DNA from: Blastomyces gilchristii SLH14081 | Lineage: Eukaryota; Ascomycota; Eurotiomycetes; Onygenales; Ajellomycetaceae | Assembly: GCF_000003855.2 (NCBI RefSeq) | Contig: NW_003101675.1 | Span: forward strand, 1,067,175-1,131,174 | Direction: 5' to 3' | Length of the DNA: 64,000 nt | In this document: piece by piece, positions 10,510-21,026 of the stretch | Layout of the letters: each line of letters opens with the position of its first letter | Position numbering within the stretch: position 1 is the first letter of the stretch | Notes under the pieces: model-generated | Told to the model about the DNA's origin: nothing | What the model saw: the letters and a program-made list of their open reading frames with translations, nothing else | The model's database searches: none | Position numbers and translations under genes: made by a program

Positions 10510-12106
10510 TCAAAAAATAATTCTATTTAATAGATAAAAGAGAAATGATGACAAAAGACAAAACTTCTGTGGTCTGTTGGCCGGGGAGTCGAGTCTGTCC
10601 AAGAGGGTCCGTTTTACTCTAAGACGGGTGGAGGCATGGGATAGAAAAGGGAATACAAAGGGAAAAACGGAAAGGGGAGGAAAAGAGCATAGCGACGAGT
10701 TGTCTATGGCTACAAAAAAATAGAAGAGGCAAAAACTGATATTGAAGAATACATGAGTACAATTTTCATACAAGAGATACAGAGATACAAAGGGGAAAAA
10801 ACAAAACAAAACCAACCGCCTCCCGTCATTTCCCCTCCTGGCTGGTAGTACCCGGCGGCGATACTGACTTTTGGCGGGCGCGCCCGGCGGCGGGACCAAC
10901 CCTGGAGACTGAGACTGCCCAGGAGGAGGTGGGGCACCAGACATAGGAAAACCAGATGGTGGTACTGGGGGTGCACCCGCCGCCCCTGGACCAGGACTTG
11001 GATTTTGCCCTGGGCCTTGGCCTGGGATGGGCGGTGGAGGAAAGCCCGCTGCGCCCGGTGGGGGGAATTGGAAGTTAGGGGGGAAGCCTCCTGGTGGGGG
11101 GAATGGGATGCTGCCTGGTGGCATGTTGGGGAGTGCGATGGGTGGGAGGTCGCCGGGCATTGGGGCTCCGCCAGATGGACCTGCGGCGTTTGGGGCGAAG
11201 GGGGGTGGTGGGGGGAAAGGTGGCATGCCACGACCTCCTGGGGCTAGACGGATTTGTTAGTTACGCTGTTCTTGAAGATCTCTATTTTCCTTTTCATTCT
11301 CCTCGTATCGAAAGGAAAGGGACAAGAAGGAGGGGAGTTAGACTTACGTGTAATCATCCCTCCAGGTGGTGCTCCAGGAGGTGCGCCGGGCATACCGAAC
11401 GGTGGGTGTGGGGGCATTCCCGGCCGACCTAAAGATAGATATTAGAGCAACGTGTCTTGGGTAAGGCAACAGTAAAAGCACCGGTGAAACTCACCAGGGA
11501 AGCCAAATGGTGGTGGCGGATATGCTCCCGGTGCGCCTGGTTGTTGAAGCATGGGATTCGAGCTTGCCTGGCCTTCGGCCGCATACGAATTTGTGATAGA
11601 ATCGATGACAGACTGTGCTTTCTCATGACCGATTTCTGCAAGAGCAAACGAAGAGTTGTTAGTCTGGATGATGTTCAAGGAAAACAAAAGTTATCGAAAG
11701 CTAGAGAAAGCTCGCTGCCGTTTTGGATGCGGGTTTGGGGTGTAGGCGTACCTTGGTAATATTCGACGACATTTCGTAAATGATTACGGCCTGAATTGTG
11801 TGCCTTCCGCACACTCATCGAGTCATGTGTCAGGTATACATCGCAGTAATCACCTAGGCACATCTGTTAGCACTGACGATATCCATTTACATTGGCCTCG
11901 CCAATTTTGTTATCGAAACGTTCGAGGCTAAAATGAAACGATTATGCGAAAACGCAGCCGGTAAACTGACGGGAAGAACCTACAGAAGAGTAAATTGAAA
12001 TGTCAGCAGGGGATTTCCGAAGTGCAACACATAAACAGGAACAGAGTCGGAGCAAAAACATGTTCCAAGAAGATAAACAAAATAGGTAGGACTTATATTT
12101 CGGCAT
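10510..12106 (-). CDS. YHC1: U1 small nuclear ribonucleoprotein C (U1-C)
   Basis: Minus-strand exons are 12106-12079, 11853-11752, 11635-11495, 11428-11348 and 11243-10510. All junctions are phase 1 and the introns end in AG. The product starts with the U1-C C2H2-type zinc finger: CDYC, then the THDS...RKAH and GRNH motifs and VVEYYQ. The helix [13 protein letters not shown] and a long Pro/Gly-rich tail ([10 protein letters not shown] style) follow. U1-C stabilises U1 snRNP binding at 5' splice sites. Two points are unsure. Exon 1 (28 bases, MPKYKSYLF) uses a weak donor GTTTAT and a 225-bp intron; it is the only choice found that restores the first zinc cysteine. After about residue 240 the open frame stops looking like U1-C and runs 120 residues into apparent 3' UTR, while the neighbouring frame encodes GYYQPGG, so the real end may lie near 10830. 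The start and the first four exons are otherwise well supported. Confidence 0.85.
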
Positions 12107-14215
12107 TTTTGATGGCGGGGGTCGGAGTTGCCCGTAGAACCTCAATTCCTGTCACCGGGAATCGCCCGCTTTCCAATCCCCGTGTAGACCTCCCCGCAAA
12201 GGATATTCCTCTGTGTCGGTATCTAAAAGGAAGAAAGTATCGAGTGTGTGTCCGTCGAGGCCTGATTAAATAGCTTGCTATCCTGGAAACGAGCGACTCG
12301 AGCTGATAGCAGGGTTGTTGTGGTTTGATTACAATCAAAGTGCTGCTAATAGTACACGGACAAGTCAAGGTGACTTCCAAATTGTACGCCGTGGGAAACA
12401 ACGGGCCTCGTCCAAGTTCATGTATATCTTCGTTATAGCGAGAAAAGAGTGTTTCTTTCTGTCCGAGTGACGCCAAATTGAAGAAGCGCGATGGAGGTTA
12501 GGTTAAAAGGCGGCGCGAGATGGCAGAATAGTCTATGCACTGTTTGTTGTGTTTGCTTCAAATTGATGGCACAGGCAAAATCGAGGGGGGTCAAAAAATG
12601 GCCTTGGGAGTAAAGGTAGGCAAAAATAACAAAATATATAGGTAAATGATGCTTCAAACAATATATTTTGGCTCCTAGGTTTCTCATTGGCAATAATCAG
12701 TGTCACATTTATTGATATATGTTGAAGGCGATGCCTTCGGGCTCCGACTAGGACGAAGTAGATAGACATGAGTCTCTCCATCATCTGTTTTCCCATGCAA
12801 AATTCACCGCTAGGTCAGTCAGTCAGTTTTTTCCCTAGTCGCAACATCGGCAATGGATAATCGGCCTCGGCCTTCAATGATGATGTATTTTTTATTTTTT
12901 TATTTTTTATTTTTTTTTAGGGGGGGGAGTGGGTTGGTGTGGTGTGGTGTGGTGTGGTTGTACCTACCCTTCGTGGACAACCGCCGGCGGATCGTGTACA
13001 TTGCCAATTGGTTCTTATATTGAAGATTGAACGAGCTGCCGCTAGCTATTATGTTCATGCGACAAATCTAGAGTACTTGAGCTCATTATTACCGGGGTTT
13101 GATGAAAATGGCGCAAAGCTCAAAAAGGGTATTTTTTTCCCGCTACAAAGTCGATACTGGAGAAATAGCGAGGGCTAGGGCGGTCCCTAGAATGATGCAG
13201 GTCTATGCGTGGCACCAAAAAGGGATTGTGCCGAACTAGCATAGCACTCTTGAGCATTCTTCCTATTCCTGCTCTGTTGTTGTTGACGCTGTTGTTATTT
13301 CTTCGGCTGCGCTAGGTAGATTTCATTTAGAACTCGACTTGTCCAACAACGTATCCTCGTGACAAGAGACAACTTCCAGGGGGCATCATGCCTTTTGTTC
13401 CATGTACGTCAGCCGTGCATCTTTGGCCGTCGTAAAATAATTTTAGTCTAAACTTATCAGCGGTGATCGCAGGAGCTTTGCATGTTGCAAAGCATTTCCT
13501 CGGCGTTCTCGGCCCTGGCCGGTGTGTCTGACCGATTCCAATCAGCAATTATATGGTGGTTAATAGGAGCGCGGTCGCTACTTTTGATTTGCCTTTTCCA
13601 TGCCAAAAATAGTTGTTGGCAATCTTTGTATGAAGGAACGTATCTATCTGGTCAAGAACTTTGCGCTCGAGCACAGCCAGCCGCTTACAGTTTCCCCTCA
13701 AGAGGACCCTGTATGTCTGTCGAATATCCTAATAACTACTACTCCGTAGTTGGTGCTGAACTTCTGTACTTTCCCATGCCATGCTGATCCTGATCCTTGG
13801 GGCTTGCGCTGCAACATTGATCCCTCCCGTCGATTGAAAGCCCCGTGTTTGCGATTGGCCGCCAACCCCTGTTTTTGTTACGAGGATGGGACACCGGCCT
13901 CCATCAGCTGATGAATAGCCTCTAAAGCAGCGTTCCTGTCGAGTTTGCTGGCAGCTTGGAGACGACGACCCCAGAGAATCTAGCCACGAGACCTACTGCG
14001 TATTCACCGTCATTTGTTTGATGAATGAAACAAGCCCCCGTGCCGCTTTAGTGCCCCGCAAATAGCGCGGTGTTTAGCCCAAGAATTACTCTGTAGCTAG
14101 CTGATGGCGTCAGTAAACGCCTCTCCAGTAGCCGTTAACTGCAAAGCGCGAGTCCCAACGAACCGTATGTAATTTTCACTGAATCATTCCATGGGTGACT
14201 CGTGCCTGGTTTGTT
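12107..14215. other. Intergenic spacer upstream of U1-C
   Basis: No supported gene in 2.1 kb. It holds an (ATTTTTT)-like T tract (about 12886-12919), an eight-base G run and a (GTGTG)n repeat (about 12935-12958). Base composition is near genic levels with frequent stops in all frames. The left end must contain the U1-C promoter. Confidence 0.65.
12886..12958. repeat. T tract, G run and (GTGTG)n repeat
   Basis: A T-rich tract of the form ATTTTTT repeated, a run of G, then five copies of GGTGT. The T tract resembles the one just after the tRNA-Asp gene at about 9978-10006. Confidence 0.8.
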
Positions 14216-14431
14216 CTATTTTTTGCGCTCAAACTCGCTGGCTCCTGAGGGGGCTGGGCCTTGTGATGTGCTGGATGATTCTCCTTTGCCGTCGCCCGAC
14301 GAGCCGAGCCCAAACCCTTTGTAGCAACCCTGGAAGACATCCATAATGGATGCTGAAGAGAAGAGCAATAATTTAACTTTCCCCGCATTGCCACTCACTG
14401 GAAATAGGAAATCCATAGGCGCATCTGGCAT
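14216..14431 (-). CDS. Possible small protein, unrecognised (71 aa)
   Basis: A minus-strand frame from ATG 14431 to a stop at 14216 encodes 71 residues; the last 40 are Gly/Ser/Pro-rich with a charged end. An internal ATG would give a 42-residue version starting MDVFQGCYKGFG. A good intron (GTGAGT donor, pyrimidine-rich acceptor ending TTCAG, 46 bp) lies inside at about 14391-14346. If it is used, the downstream frame changes to that of the overlapping 14176-stop frame, so the product is ambiguous. It could equally be a leader intron of a short transcript. Divergent from the Par32-like gene, about 325 bp away. I do not recognise it. Confidence 0.25.
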   Translation of the reverse strand: MPDAPMDFLFPVSGNAGKVKLLLFSSASIMDVFQGCYKGFGLGSSGDGKGESSSTSQGPAPSGASEFERKK

Positions 14432-14755
14432 GAAAATAAAGTATATAATGCGACACCCCCATCCGTTTGTCCTAGGATCATTAGCTAATATCTAGAAACG
14501 TCGCGAAAGCTTGTTATATAATACTTTTCGTCATTTTGCTCGGCTTCGCTCTCATATCCCGCCTCATTTGCCGACTATTCTCCTCGTGTAAGGCTATTTA
14601 TAATATAATAATAAATAAACCTGTTACCCTTCGCTGTGTTAAGAGGGATATCACGATCTGAAGCAACTCACTCACCTATATTTCAAGTTTTCAGCGCTTC
14701 AGAATAACCCAGACTCTCAGAATACCAATAGCTTCACCAAAACCAAATATCAAAC
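14432..14755 (+). promoter_or_regulatory. Promoter/leader region of the Par32-like gene
   Basis: AT-rich upstream DNA with TATATAATA-type elements near 14515-14523 and 14598-14615, then a C/A-rich stretch leading to the start codon. Transcription presumably starts within the last 150 bases; the exact position is not visible. Confidence 0.4.
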
Positions 14756-15244
14756 ATGCCCTACAGCCTGGTTGAGCCTCATCCCTCCATCTCCCTCTCC
14801 CACTCAAGTCGTCCTGTCATGCACACTTCTCGCGGAGGTGCAGGCAATGTCGTCTCTGTGAAAACCACCACAACCGCACCAGGCCAATCAGTCACTCACA
14901 CGGCCCCGGCCACCCTTCGAGATAACCGGCCACAGGATCGCTTCACGTCCGGCCGTGGCGGCACTGGCAACGTACACAGCTATGGTGAACAGGCCATATT
15001 TAGTTTCGACGAGGAGCTAGAACGCCAACTACGACGCGAGAAAGAGGTCGCCCCCGTTTTCCACGTAGGAAGGGGAGGCGCAGGAAACAGGATAATACCG
15101 GAGGGGTTCGATCTGTCGCGCAAATACAGCGGAGGGAGCGTGAAGAGCGCATCGAGTACTGAATCCATAGACGCGGATCCGCTCAAGAATACAACAAGGA
15201 GGAGTCTTGAAGCGCAGTGGGGAAAGTTTATGGCCTACTCGTGA
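14756..15244 (+). CDS. DUF3602 / Par32-type GRGGAGN-repeat protein, 162 aa
   Basis: A single exon encodes 162 residues. It carries three copies of the diagnostic heptad: SRGGAGN at 25-31, GRGGTGN at 66-72 and GRGGAGN at 105-111. These are separated by Ser/Thr-rich, probably phosphorylated linkers, with a charged helix (FDEELERQLRREKE) at about 84-97. This repeat arrangement defines the fungal DUF3602 family (PF12223), whose yeast member Par32 is a rapamycin- and nitrogen-responsive phosphoprotein that inhibits ammonium transporters. That role is family knowledge, not shown here. The protein is predicted to be disordered and soluble. The ATG follows an A/C-rich leader and is the first in frame. 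Confidence 0.85.
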   Translation: MPYSLVEPHPSISLSHSSRPVMHTSRGGAGNVVSVKTTTTAPGQSVTHTAPATLRDNRPQDRFTSGRGGTGNVHSYGEQAIFSFDEELERQLRREKEVAPVFHVGRGGAGNRIIPEGFDLSRKYSGGSVKSASSTESIDADPLKNTTRRSLEAQWGKFMAYS

Positions 15245-17563
15245 TAGGACTCCACATGGCTGTTTTCTTCGAGAAGGGGGGGGCGTCTTTCTATCTTATC
15301 TGATTATCTCTAAAGTCTATCACACTCTTCCTGCGGCCTTACACATGTTCATTCCTGATTACTCTTTTCGCAACGACTTACGAGACCCACGATTAACTGA
15401 TTAACTATCCAAAAAAGCACCTCTTATTTTCCTTCTACCCTCTTCGTCGTCCTCGTTCCGCTTCTTCTACTCCTCAGCATGGATAACTCACTTTCCATCA
15501 ATTCCGAAGCAACTTTGTTCCCTACTGAGATGGTATTCCCGATAGAGAGCCATGAATCATATTTGTTGTTGACCTTTCATCGTCCATAGAGAGGAATATT
15601 CGACCCTGAGGAGATACGCTTCTTCTCAGCGTATATATTTCACATGAGTCGGATGCTTCTTTTATTTAAAAAAAAAAAAAAAAGAAAAAAAATACTCCCG
15701 TTTCTAAATCTCAGCTACCTCCCCCACCACGGGGCTATTGCTATGATTTTGCTGTTGCCACTTCTACCTTTGTTTCCATATATTACATGTTGGATCCATA
15801 TTCACATTTTATTCATGAAAACGAAAATGTCAAAATGCCTGGGACTGGGACATACTCATATAAACACTTATTTTACTCTTTATTGTGTTGAATTAGAGAC
15901 ACAGTGAATGCCAAGATAGGATTTCCAATGCCGCTTTTTTAAATGAACCATGGGAACTTGCCAGGACGAATTTCCATATTTAACTCCCAAATCCAAATAG
16001 CCAACCCCCCCCCGAAAACGGTTCCATAGAAGACTTAGTTGGTTGCCCATTGATACCCATCTGTTACTCACTCTACAGTTCATCTCCCTTGCCGTGCCTC
16101 ACACATCTCGCCGTTTATATCTATCTAGTGGATATAGGCCCCTTTAACTCCGTTTTTTGGCTTTTGAAGAACGACCAGTTTCACACAAGTATATACGTAT
16201 AATAATTAATCCAGCCAGCTGGAAATATGAAATGAAAAAAATTAAAGAAAAATAAAAATTAAATAAAACGAATCCGGCTGAACGAATTTTCCCTGAATAG
16301 GGTTCAAAGCTATTTAACACAACTTCTGGAAAGCCCTAGAAACCGCCTGTCCATATTACGATATGGAACATTTTTGTTTTAAATTTTTTTTTTCTTTTTT
16401 TCTTTTCTCTTCTCTCCCTACGTCCGTACAATGTGGTGACTTGGGAAGCATAGCCAGTCCAAACCTCGTAGGGGTTGGAACTTATAATATTTACTTTTTA
16501 CCCTTGTTTTTATTCCCCCTTGTTTTTTATTCCCCCTCTTAAAACTGAACTTGCTTGAAAAATATCCAAAAAGTTCATTCGTGATACACAAGCCAGAAAG
16601 CTTCCAAGGATCGGGGCAATCGTGTGGCTCGGTGAGCTCGTTTTGCATTTGGGCCTGGAACCCCAATTTTTAATAATTGTTCGCAGAAAATCTCCAAACT
16701 TGACCTCCCCGTCGTATGAAGTAATTTCAACGAACGAATTTCCTGATTAGTATATTCTTCTTCTTTGCTACTCTTCAATAAAAAAAAAGGCCTAGATTCT
16801 TCTGATGAAATCATTAAAACAAAGCAGCCGAGTCGGCTCGAAACATGTAACTAGTAGTGAGAAAAAGGAAAAATCTATATACAGGATAGAGAGAAATTTG
16901 CTTGGGAATCTGACGAATAAGTTAAGACAAAGCAAAAAAGGGAAATAGGAAGTAAAAGAAAGAAAATGGGTTGGAAATTTAAATGAACATAGAAAGCGGT
17001 AGACTCGAGCGTTGAGGAAAGATTAATTTATCCCAGAGAAACAAGACCATCAAAGCGTGGATATAATGCAGGGTAGGAAGGCAGGGATACGCTTGAATAC
17101 TGTGATTAAGAAAGACATGCCAATGTGGGTAGAAGCGGGAAACTAGGTATCACCCAGGAAACCCCTCAGGCCTGAAATGGCAGTGCATATCCGCTTCCAT
17201 GGCCCGGTGCTAGATTTCGATAAAACGAGGAAAGAGAGGGAAGAAGGAGGGCCAAAATAATTATCGTAGTACGGTAACGCTGAGCAGCCATAATGACGTC
17301 GAGAGAGGGTAAAAGAAAAAAATGAGAGAAAGAGAACAGAATGTGAGTAAAAGAGTTGAAATGCAGGATGAGAAATGGATGTATGATACTGTACATACAT
17401 GGGCAAGTGCTTCTTCTCCGTCTCCTTCTTCCTTATCTCATTCCTGGGCCCTTTTTCCGCGCAGTTACTCCGAGGGTATCGTATCCACAAATATGACTCG
17501 TCCAGCGAGGAATGATGAATGTTGTTGACATGACAGTGCAGAACATCCTTAAATTTCTTTTCT
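15245..17563. other. Convergent spacer between Par32-like and Arp1 genes
   Basis: 2.3 kb holding the 3' UTRs of two convergent genes. It contains an A tract (about 15668-15690), T-rich tracts (about 16378-16410) and many stops in all frames. The left third is CT-rich, the right third AG-rich, as expected for 3' flanks of opposite genes. No supported coding region. Confidence 0.7.
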
Positions 17564-18887
17564 CTAATTGAATTTTGTGTGAATTATATCCGGATTCTCG
17601 TGCCAATCGTCGATGCTGACCCACATCTATAGCAAATGAAATACACAGTGAGCGTTATTGAAAAGAGAAAGTAAGGTATACAAAACGTGGAGGTTGTGCC
17701 ACGAGAGGACTTGGAACGTACCTTTCTGAAAGTGCTTAGACCAGCCAGGATACTGCCTCCAATCCATGTACTGTATTTCCGTTCTGGGGGAGCAAAAATC
17801 TTGATTCTCATGTCCTTAACAGCCAATCTTTGAACTTCATGTAGCAATCTATCTCCGAAGCCTCGACATAGAGTTGAACCGCCAGAAAGGACAATATTGC
17901 CGAAGAGCGCCTTGCGCAGGTCCATATCGGTCCGATTGATCGCATCGACGACGATTTGATGAACGCCAGGATATTCAAGACCAATAATTTCAGGATCGAA
18001 AAGAATTTCGGGAGCTCGAAACCGTTCCGCTCCAACCTAGTATTCCCAAACCAATTCATCAGAAAAAGTGTGCCTTAAAGAGAGTGTGGTTGGGTATAAG
18101 CACGTCGAGTGACGCTCACCTTCAGTTTGTGCCCGTCCGGAAGAGTATATTCCTGAGTTTTAGAGTCCACCTTCGAGACGTTTGTCGACCAGTCTTTTTC
18201 CTCTCTCTTTGGATCCAAGGCCACATATCCCGTCTTCTCTTTGATCATTCTGACCACCTCTTTCTCAGCACTCGTATGGAACACATAGCCATTTTTCCGC
18301 AGGAGCAACTGTAAGTACTCTGTAACATCACGGCCCGCAACGTCAATTCTTCTTATGCTACTTGGCATAGCGAAGCCCTCATAGACGGGAACCGCATGAG
18401 AAACACCATCCCCAGAATCTAACACAATTCCTGTTGTTCGACCCGAAGCATAGAGTGACAGCACCGCCTGAATAGACGTGTAAAGGGCGGGTATATTAAA
18501 TTGCTCAAATAGGATCTGGGCGGCCGTGTCTCGGTTTGTCCGTGGATTCAGCGGGGGCTCGGTCAAGAGGACGGGATGCTCTTCGCTCAACGTCTTCAAT
18601 TCCCCCTCATAAACCCACTGCCAAATCTTCTCCATGTCATCCCAATCCGTCACAATTCCGTGCTCAAGGGGGTATCGAATTTTTAGGAGACCTCGTAGCT
18701 CTTGAGCTCTTTGTCCAATAAATACGTCGCCCTCCAACGCGCCGGCGAGGACTCGGAGGTGTTTTGGTCTACCGACGAAGGAGGGGAAATAGCATTTTGG
18801 AAGATCCTCGCCCGCGAACCCAGCTCGTATCGTCCCACTGCCATTGTCAAGCACTATAGGTGCATTATGCAATGTCGTTTCTGCCAT
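17564..18887 (-). CDS. ARP1: Actin-related protein 1 (centractin, dynactin subunit), 381 aa
   Basis: Minus-strand exons are 18887-18120, 18036-17722 and 17626-17564. Introns of 83 and 95 bp have GTGAGC and GTACGT donors, and all junctions are phase 0. The 381-residue product has the actin fold signatures: phosphate-1 loop [29 protein letters not shown], phosphate-2 loop [47 protein letters not shown] and the terminal [13 protein letters not shown]...MWVSIDDW...H. The choice of Arp1 over conventional actin rests on motifs such as [10 protein letters not shown] and [10 protein letters not shown] and on the longer, divergent C-terminus. Arp1 forms the short filament of dynactin, which couples cytoplasmic dynein to cargo; it is needed for nuclear and vesicle movement in hyphae. 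ATG 18887 is preferred over the in-frame one at 18959 because homology starts there. Confidence 0.95.
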
Positions 18888-19854
18888 GGTTCGTAGGAGT
18901 CTGTGCTGAGGGTGGAGGTTAGGGGTTGCGCTCGTAGATAGACGTTGAGATTGACGCACTCGCGGATGGGGGCTGCAGCCGGCCGTAGGGTGAGGTCTAA
19001 GTAATGATATGACCGTGGAAATGATAGAAATATGGTGTGAATTGCGTGTAAATTGGTGAGATCACCCCGAAATGAAGTTTTGTCTGTTTCGGCGATTAGC
19101 GCAATTCAATTCATGGGGTTCGTTATTATTTTTTGGCTGAGGTCAACACTAGGAGCTTGGACCAAGGTGCCGCAGCTCCCTCTGATTTGTCTGGTCTGCA
19201 ACAAGAATGCCTAGCCAAAATGTCACAGACTGAGAAGAAAGTTAAATATTTTGCAGATCTAATGAGTTTACAGCATGAAGTTTATTTTTTTATGTCATTT
19301 TATTATTGCGGGGAATGCAAAACGCTGGGATTCCCCAAGTTCTCAATTGCCGAGTTATCTGGATGCCATCTCGGCATAAGGAGATGTGTGTTCGACTCCC
19401 GTTGGTCAATGGTGGATGAACGACAGTAGGTTGAGAGTATTGGATGCGTTGTTAGCCATAACTGGGCTTTGGCACTGAACATCTAATGGGCTCTCTTTCG
19501 TCATCTCCTCTACTCTGGGTCTAGATATCTAGTAAGGACCCAGAGGGAGTACGGGCGATTTAGATAGAGGCGCAATGATAGCACTTAGAAAAGGTAAATA
19601 ACATACAAGATAGCGATAATAGTAGTAATAATAATAATGAAAATGGGTAACGCCTGCTCTAACGCCATACAATGCCAAATGGGAGGTATCACCGTATATA
19701 AACACGCATGCATCTCACAATCTCTCACCCATAACCGGGATATATATATATCTCAAAATTGGTTGACAGGTCAAAAACATCCCCCATCCAAGGGTTGATC
19801 ACGAGCCCCCAACGAGTGATTCTAAGTTCGAATAGTTCGACGTTGAAGGTGCCA
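18888..19854. other. Spacer upstream of Arp1 and downstream of Alg13
   Basis: About 970 bp that should contain the Arp1 promoter (right of 18888) and the Alg13 3' UTR (left of 19855). An (AAT)-like tract lies near 19620-19640. A tRNA-like relic is described separately. No coding region is supported. Confidence 0.6.
19341..19410 (+). other. tRNA-like relic (A-box- and B-box-like motifs)
   Basis: TTGCCGAGTT at 19348-19357 resembles a class II tRNA A box, and TGTTCGACTCC at 19389-19399 differs from the B-box consensus only at the first base. Spacing is about 40 bases. No convincing acceptor stem or anticodon loop can be folded, so a tRNA pseudogene or the head of an old SINE is more likely than a working tRNA. 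Confidence 0.3.
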
Positions 19855-20272
19855 TTAATCCACAAAACCGAGCTCGTCTTCCATCACTCCAGCAAGGCCC
19901 TTGCCGGCATGCGCTTGATTGATGCTTGGAGGCCATTCATGCATGCGCTGCCGAAAAATTTCTGACCCCATCATGGACTCTGCCAGGCTCCTAAAATCAG
20001 ACTTAGCCAAACGTTCAGGGAAATGTAGCGCATTTTGCATTGAGCAGCAATAGAGAAAATTCATCAACCATACCCAAGTTTGCCATGGATCACATATCCG
20101 CTGACTGCCAGCTGTTTGGCTAGTTCGTCTTGGTGATTGTGTAGTAGCTGGGGGTTTGGGACCACCATAAGGGGTATTCCCAAGCGAAGGACTTCAAGAA
20201 TTGTGCCCGAACCTTCAAACCGTACAGAACATGGTGGTTAATTGCATCAGTCTAAATCTGCGCCGCCGTTAA

Positions 20273-20305
<33 letters not shown>

Positions 20306-20640
20306 GCCTTACCAGCATGGCTGACGACTAAACCCTCCGCCTTGTTTGCGCTACCGTCAGCTTTGACAGCGAGCATTTCACTCTTGAGGCCAGTCAAGTT
20401 AAAGTCGAACCCTGTTAAATTCAGTCCATATTTCTCTTTAACCATAGACCCACTCCGCTGTTTACATTCCTGGAAGGCGGCAGCTCCCATTTGCCCATAT
20501 TGGATCCGAAGATCTGTGTAGTTGTTGGCCTTAAGCGCTTCCAGAAACGGTGCTCCAAGAACCTCTTGTACAAGAGCATTGAATGGAGCTGTAGCCCCGA
20601 CGGTCACAAAACATAGTTTCGCCTGCTTTGAAGAGGCCAT
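19855..20640 (-). CDS. ALG13: UDP-GlcNAc transferase subunit Alg13, 200 aa
   Basis: Minus-strand exons are 20640-20313, 20212-20074 and 19990-19855. Introns are 100 and 83 bp with donors GTAAGG and GTATGG. The 200-residue product starts with the family's FVTVGATAPFNALV, contains the GT-B C-half motif [37 protein letters not shown], and ends in the conserved GLAGVMEDELGFVD. Alg13 is the cytosolic catalytic half of the Alg13/Alg14 enzyme that adds the second GlcNAc to dolichol-PP-GlcNAc on the ER face during N-glycan assembly. Reading through the second intron would stop after GKLGYG, so splicing there is required for the conserved tail. The first intron contains a 30-base A run (T in the transcript). 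Divergent from the mitoribosomal gene. Confidence 0.93.
20274..20303. repeat. 30-base A homopolymer inside Alg13 intron 1
   Basis: A pure A run on the + strand, read as poly-U in the Alg13 pre-mRNA. It occupies almost a third of the 100-bp intron (20213-20312). Confidence 0.95.
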
Positions 20641-21026
20641 AGAGCTTGATGTCGAAGGAACCCTTCTTCACTATGTGATGCCAGCGGGCATGGATATTTG
20701 CAGAAACGGAAGAATATGTTGCTTAGGGAATAATGGACTGAGCGGAAGCAGAGAACATGAGACACAGTTTATTGATAACATGTGAAATAGGAAATCTGTC
20801 TCTTCAGAAATCATGAGTTGCTGTGAAGTTCCAAGGATGCGAACTTCGCCGGACAGACAAAGTGTTCAACTGCCTCTTTGGAGGAACATCGGAGAATTGT
20901 TTATGCGAACCAGCCCAAAACTTTCTTGTCCTCGGATCGTTCAACTAACCTTCATTTCATATCCTAAGTCTTGCGGAAAGGATCTCCGGATACGGAAACC
21001 TGGTATATGTTTACGATTTCGGCCCA
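20641..21026. promoter_or_regulatory. Putative bidirectional promoter, Alg13 / mS35
   Basis: 386 bp separate the divergent start codons at 20640 (minus) and 21027 (plus), leaving space for little other than shared control DNA. No strong TATA box is evident. Confidence 0.55.

Noticed and set aside
11005..11260. Gly/Trp-rich plus-strand frames
   Set aside because: Complements of the proline-rich U1-C exon.
17143..17490. 115-codon minus-strand frame downstream of Arp1
   Set aside because: Starts after the Arp1 stop, Ser/Phe-rich without family signature; probably 3' UTR.
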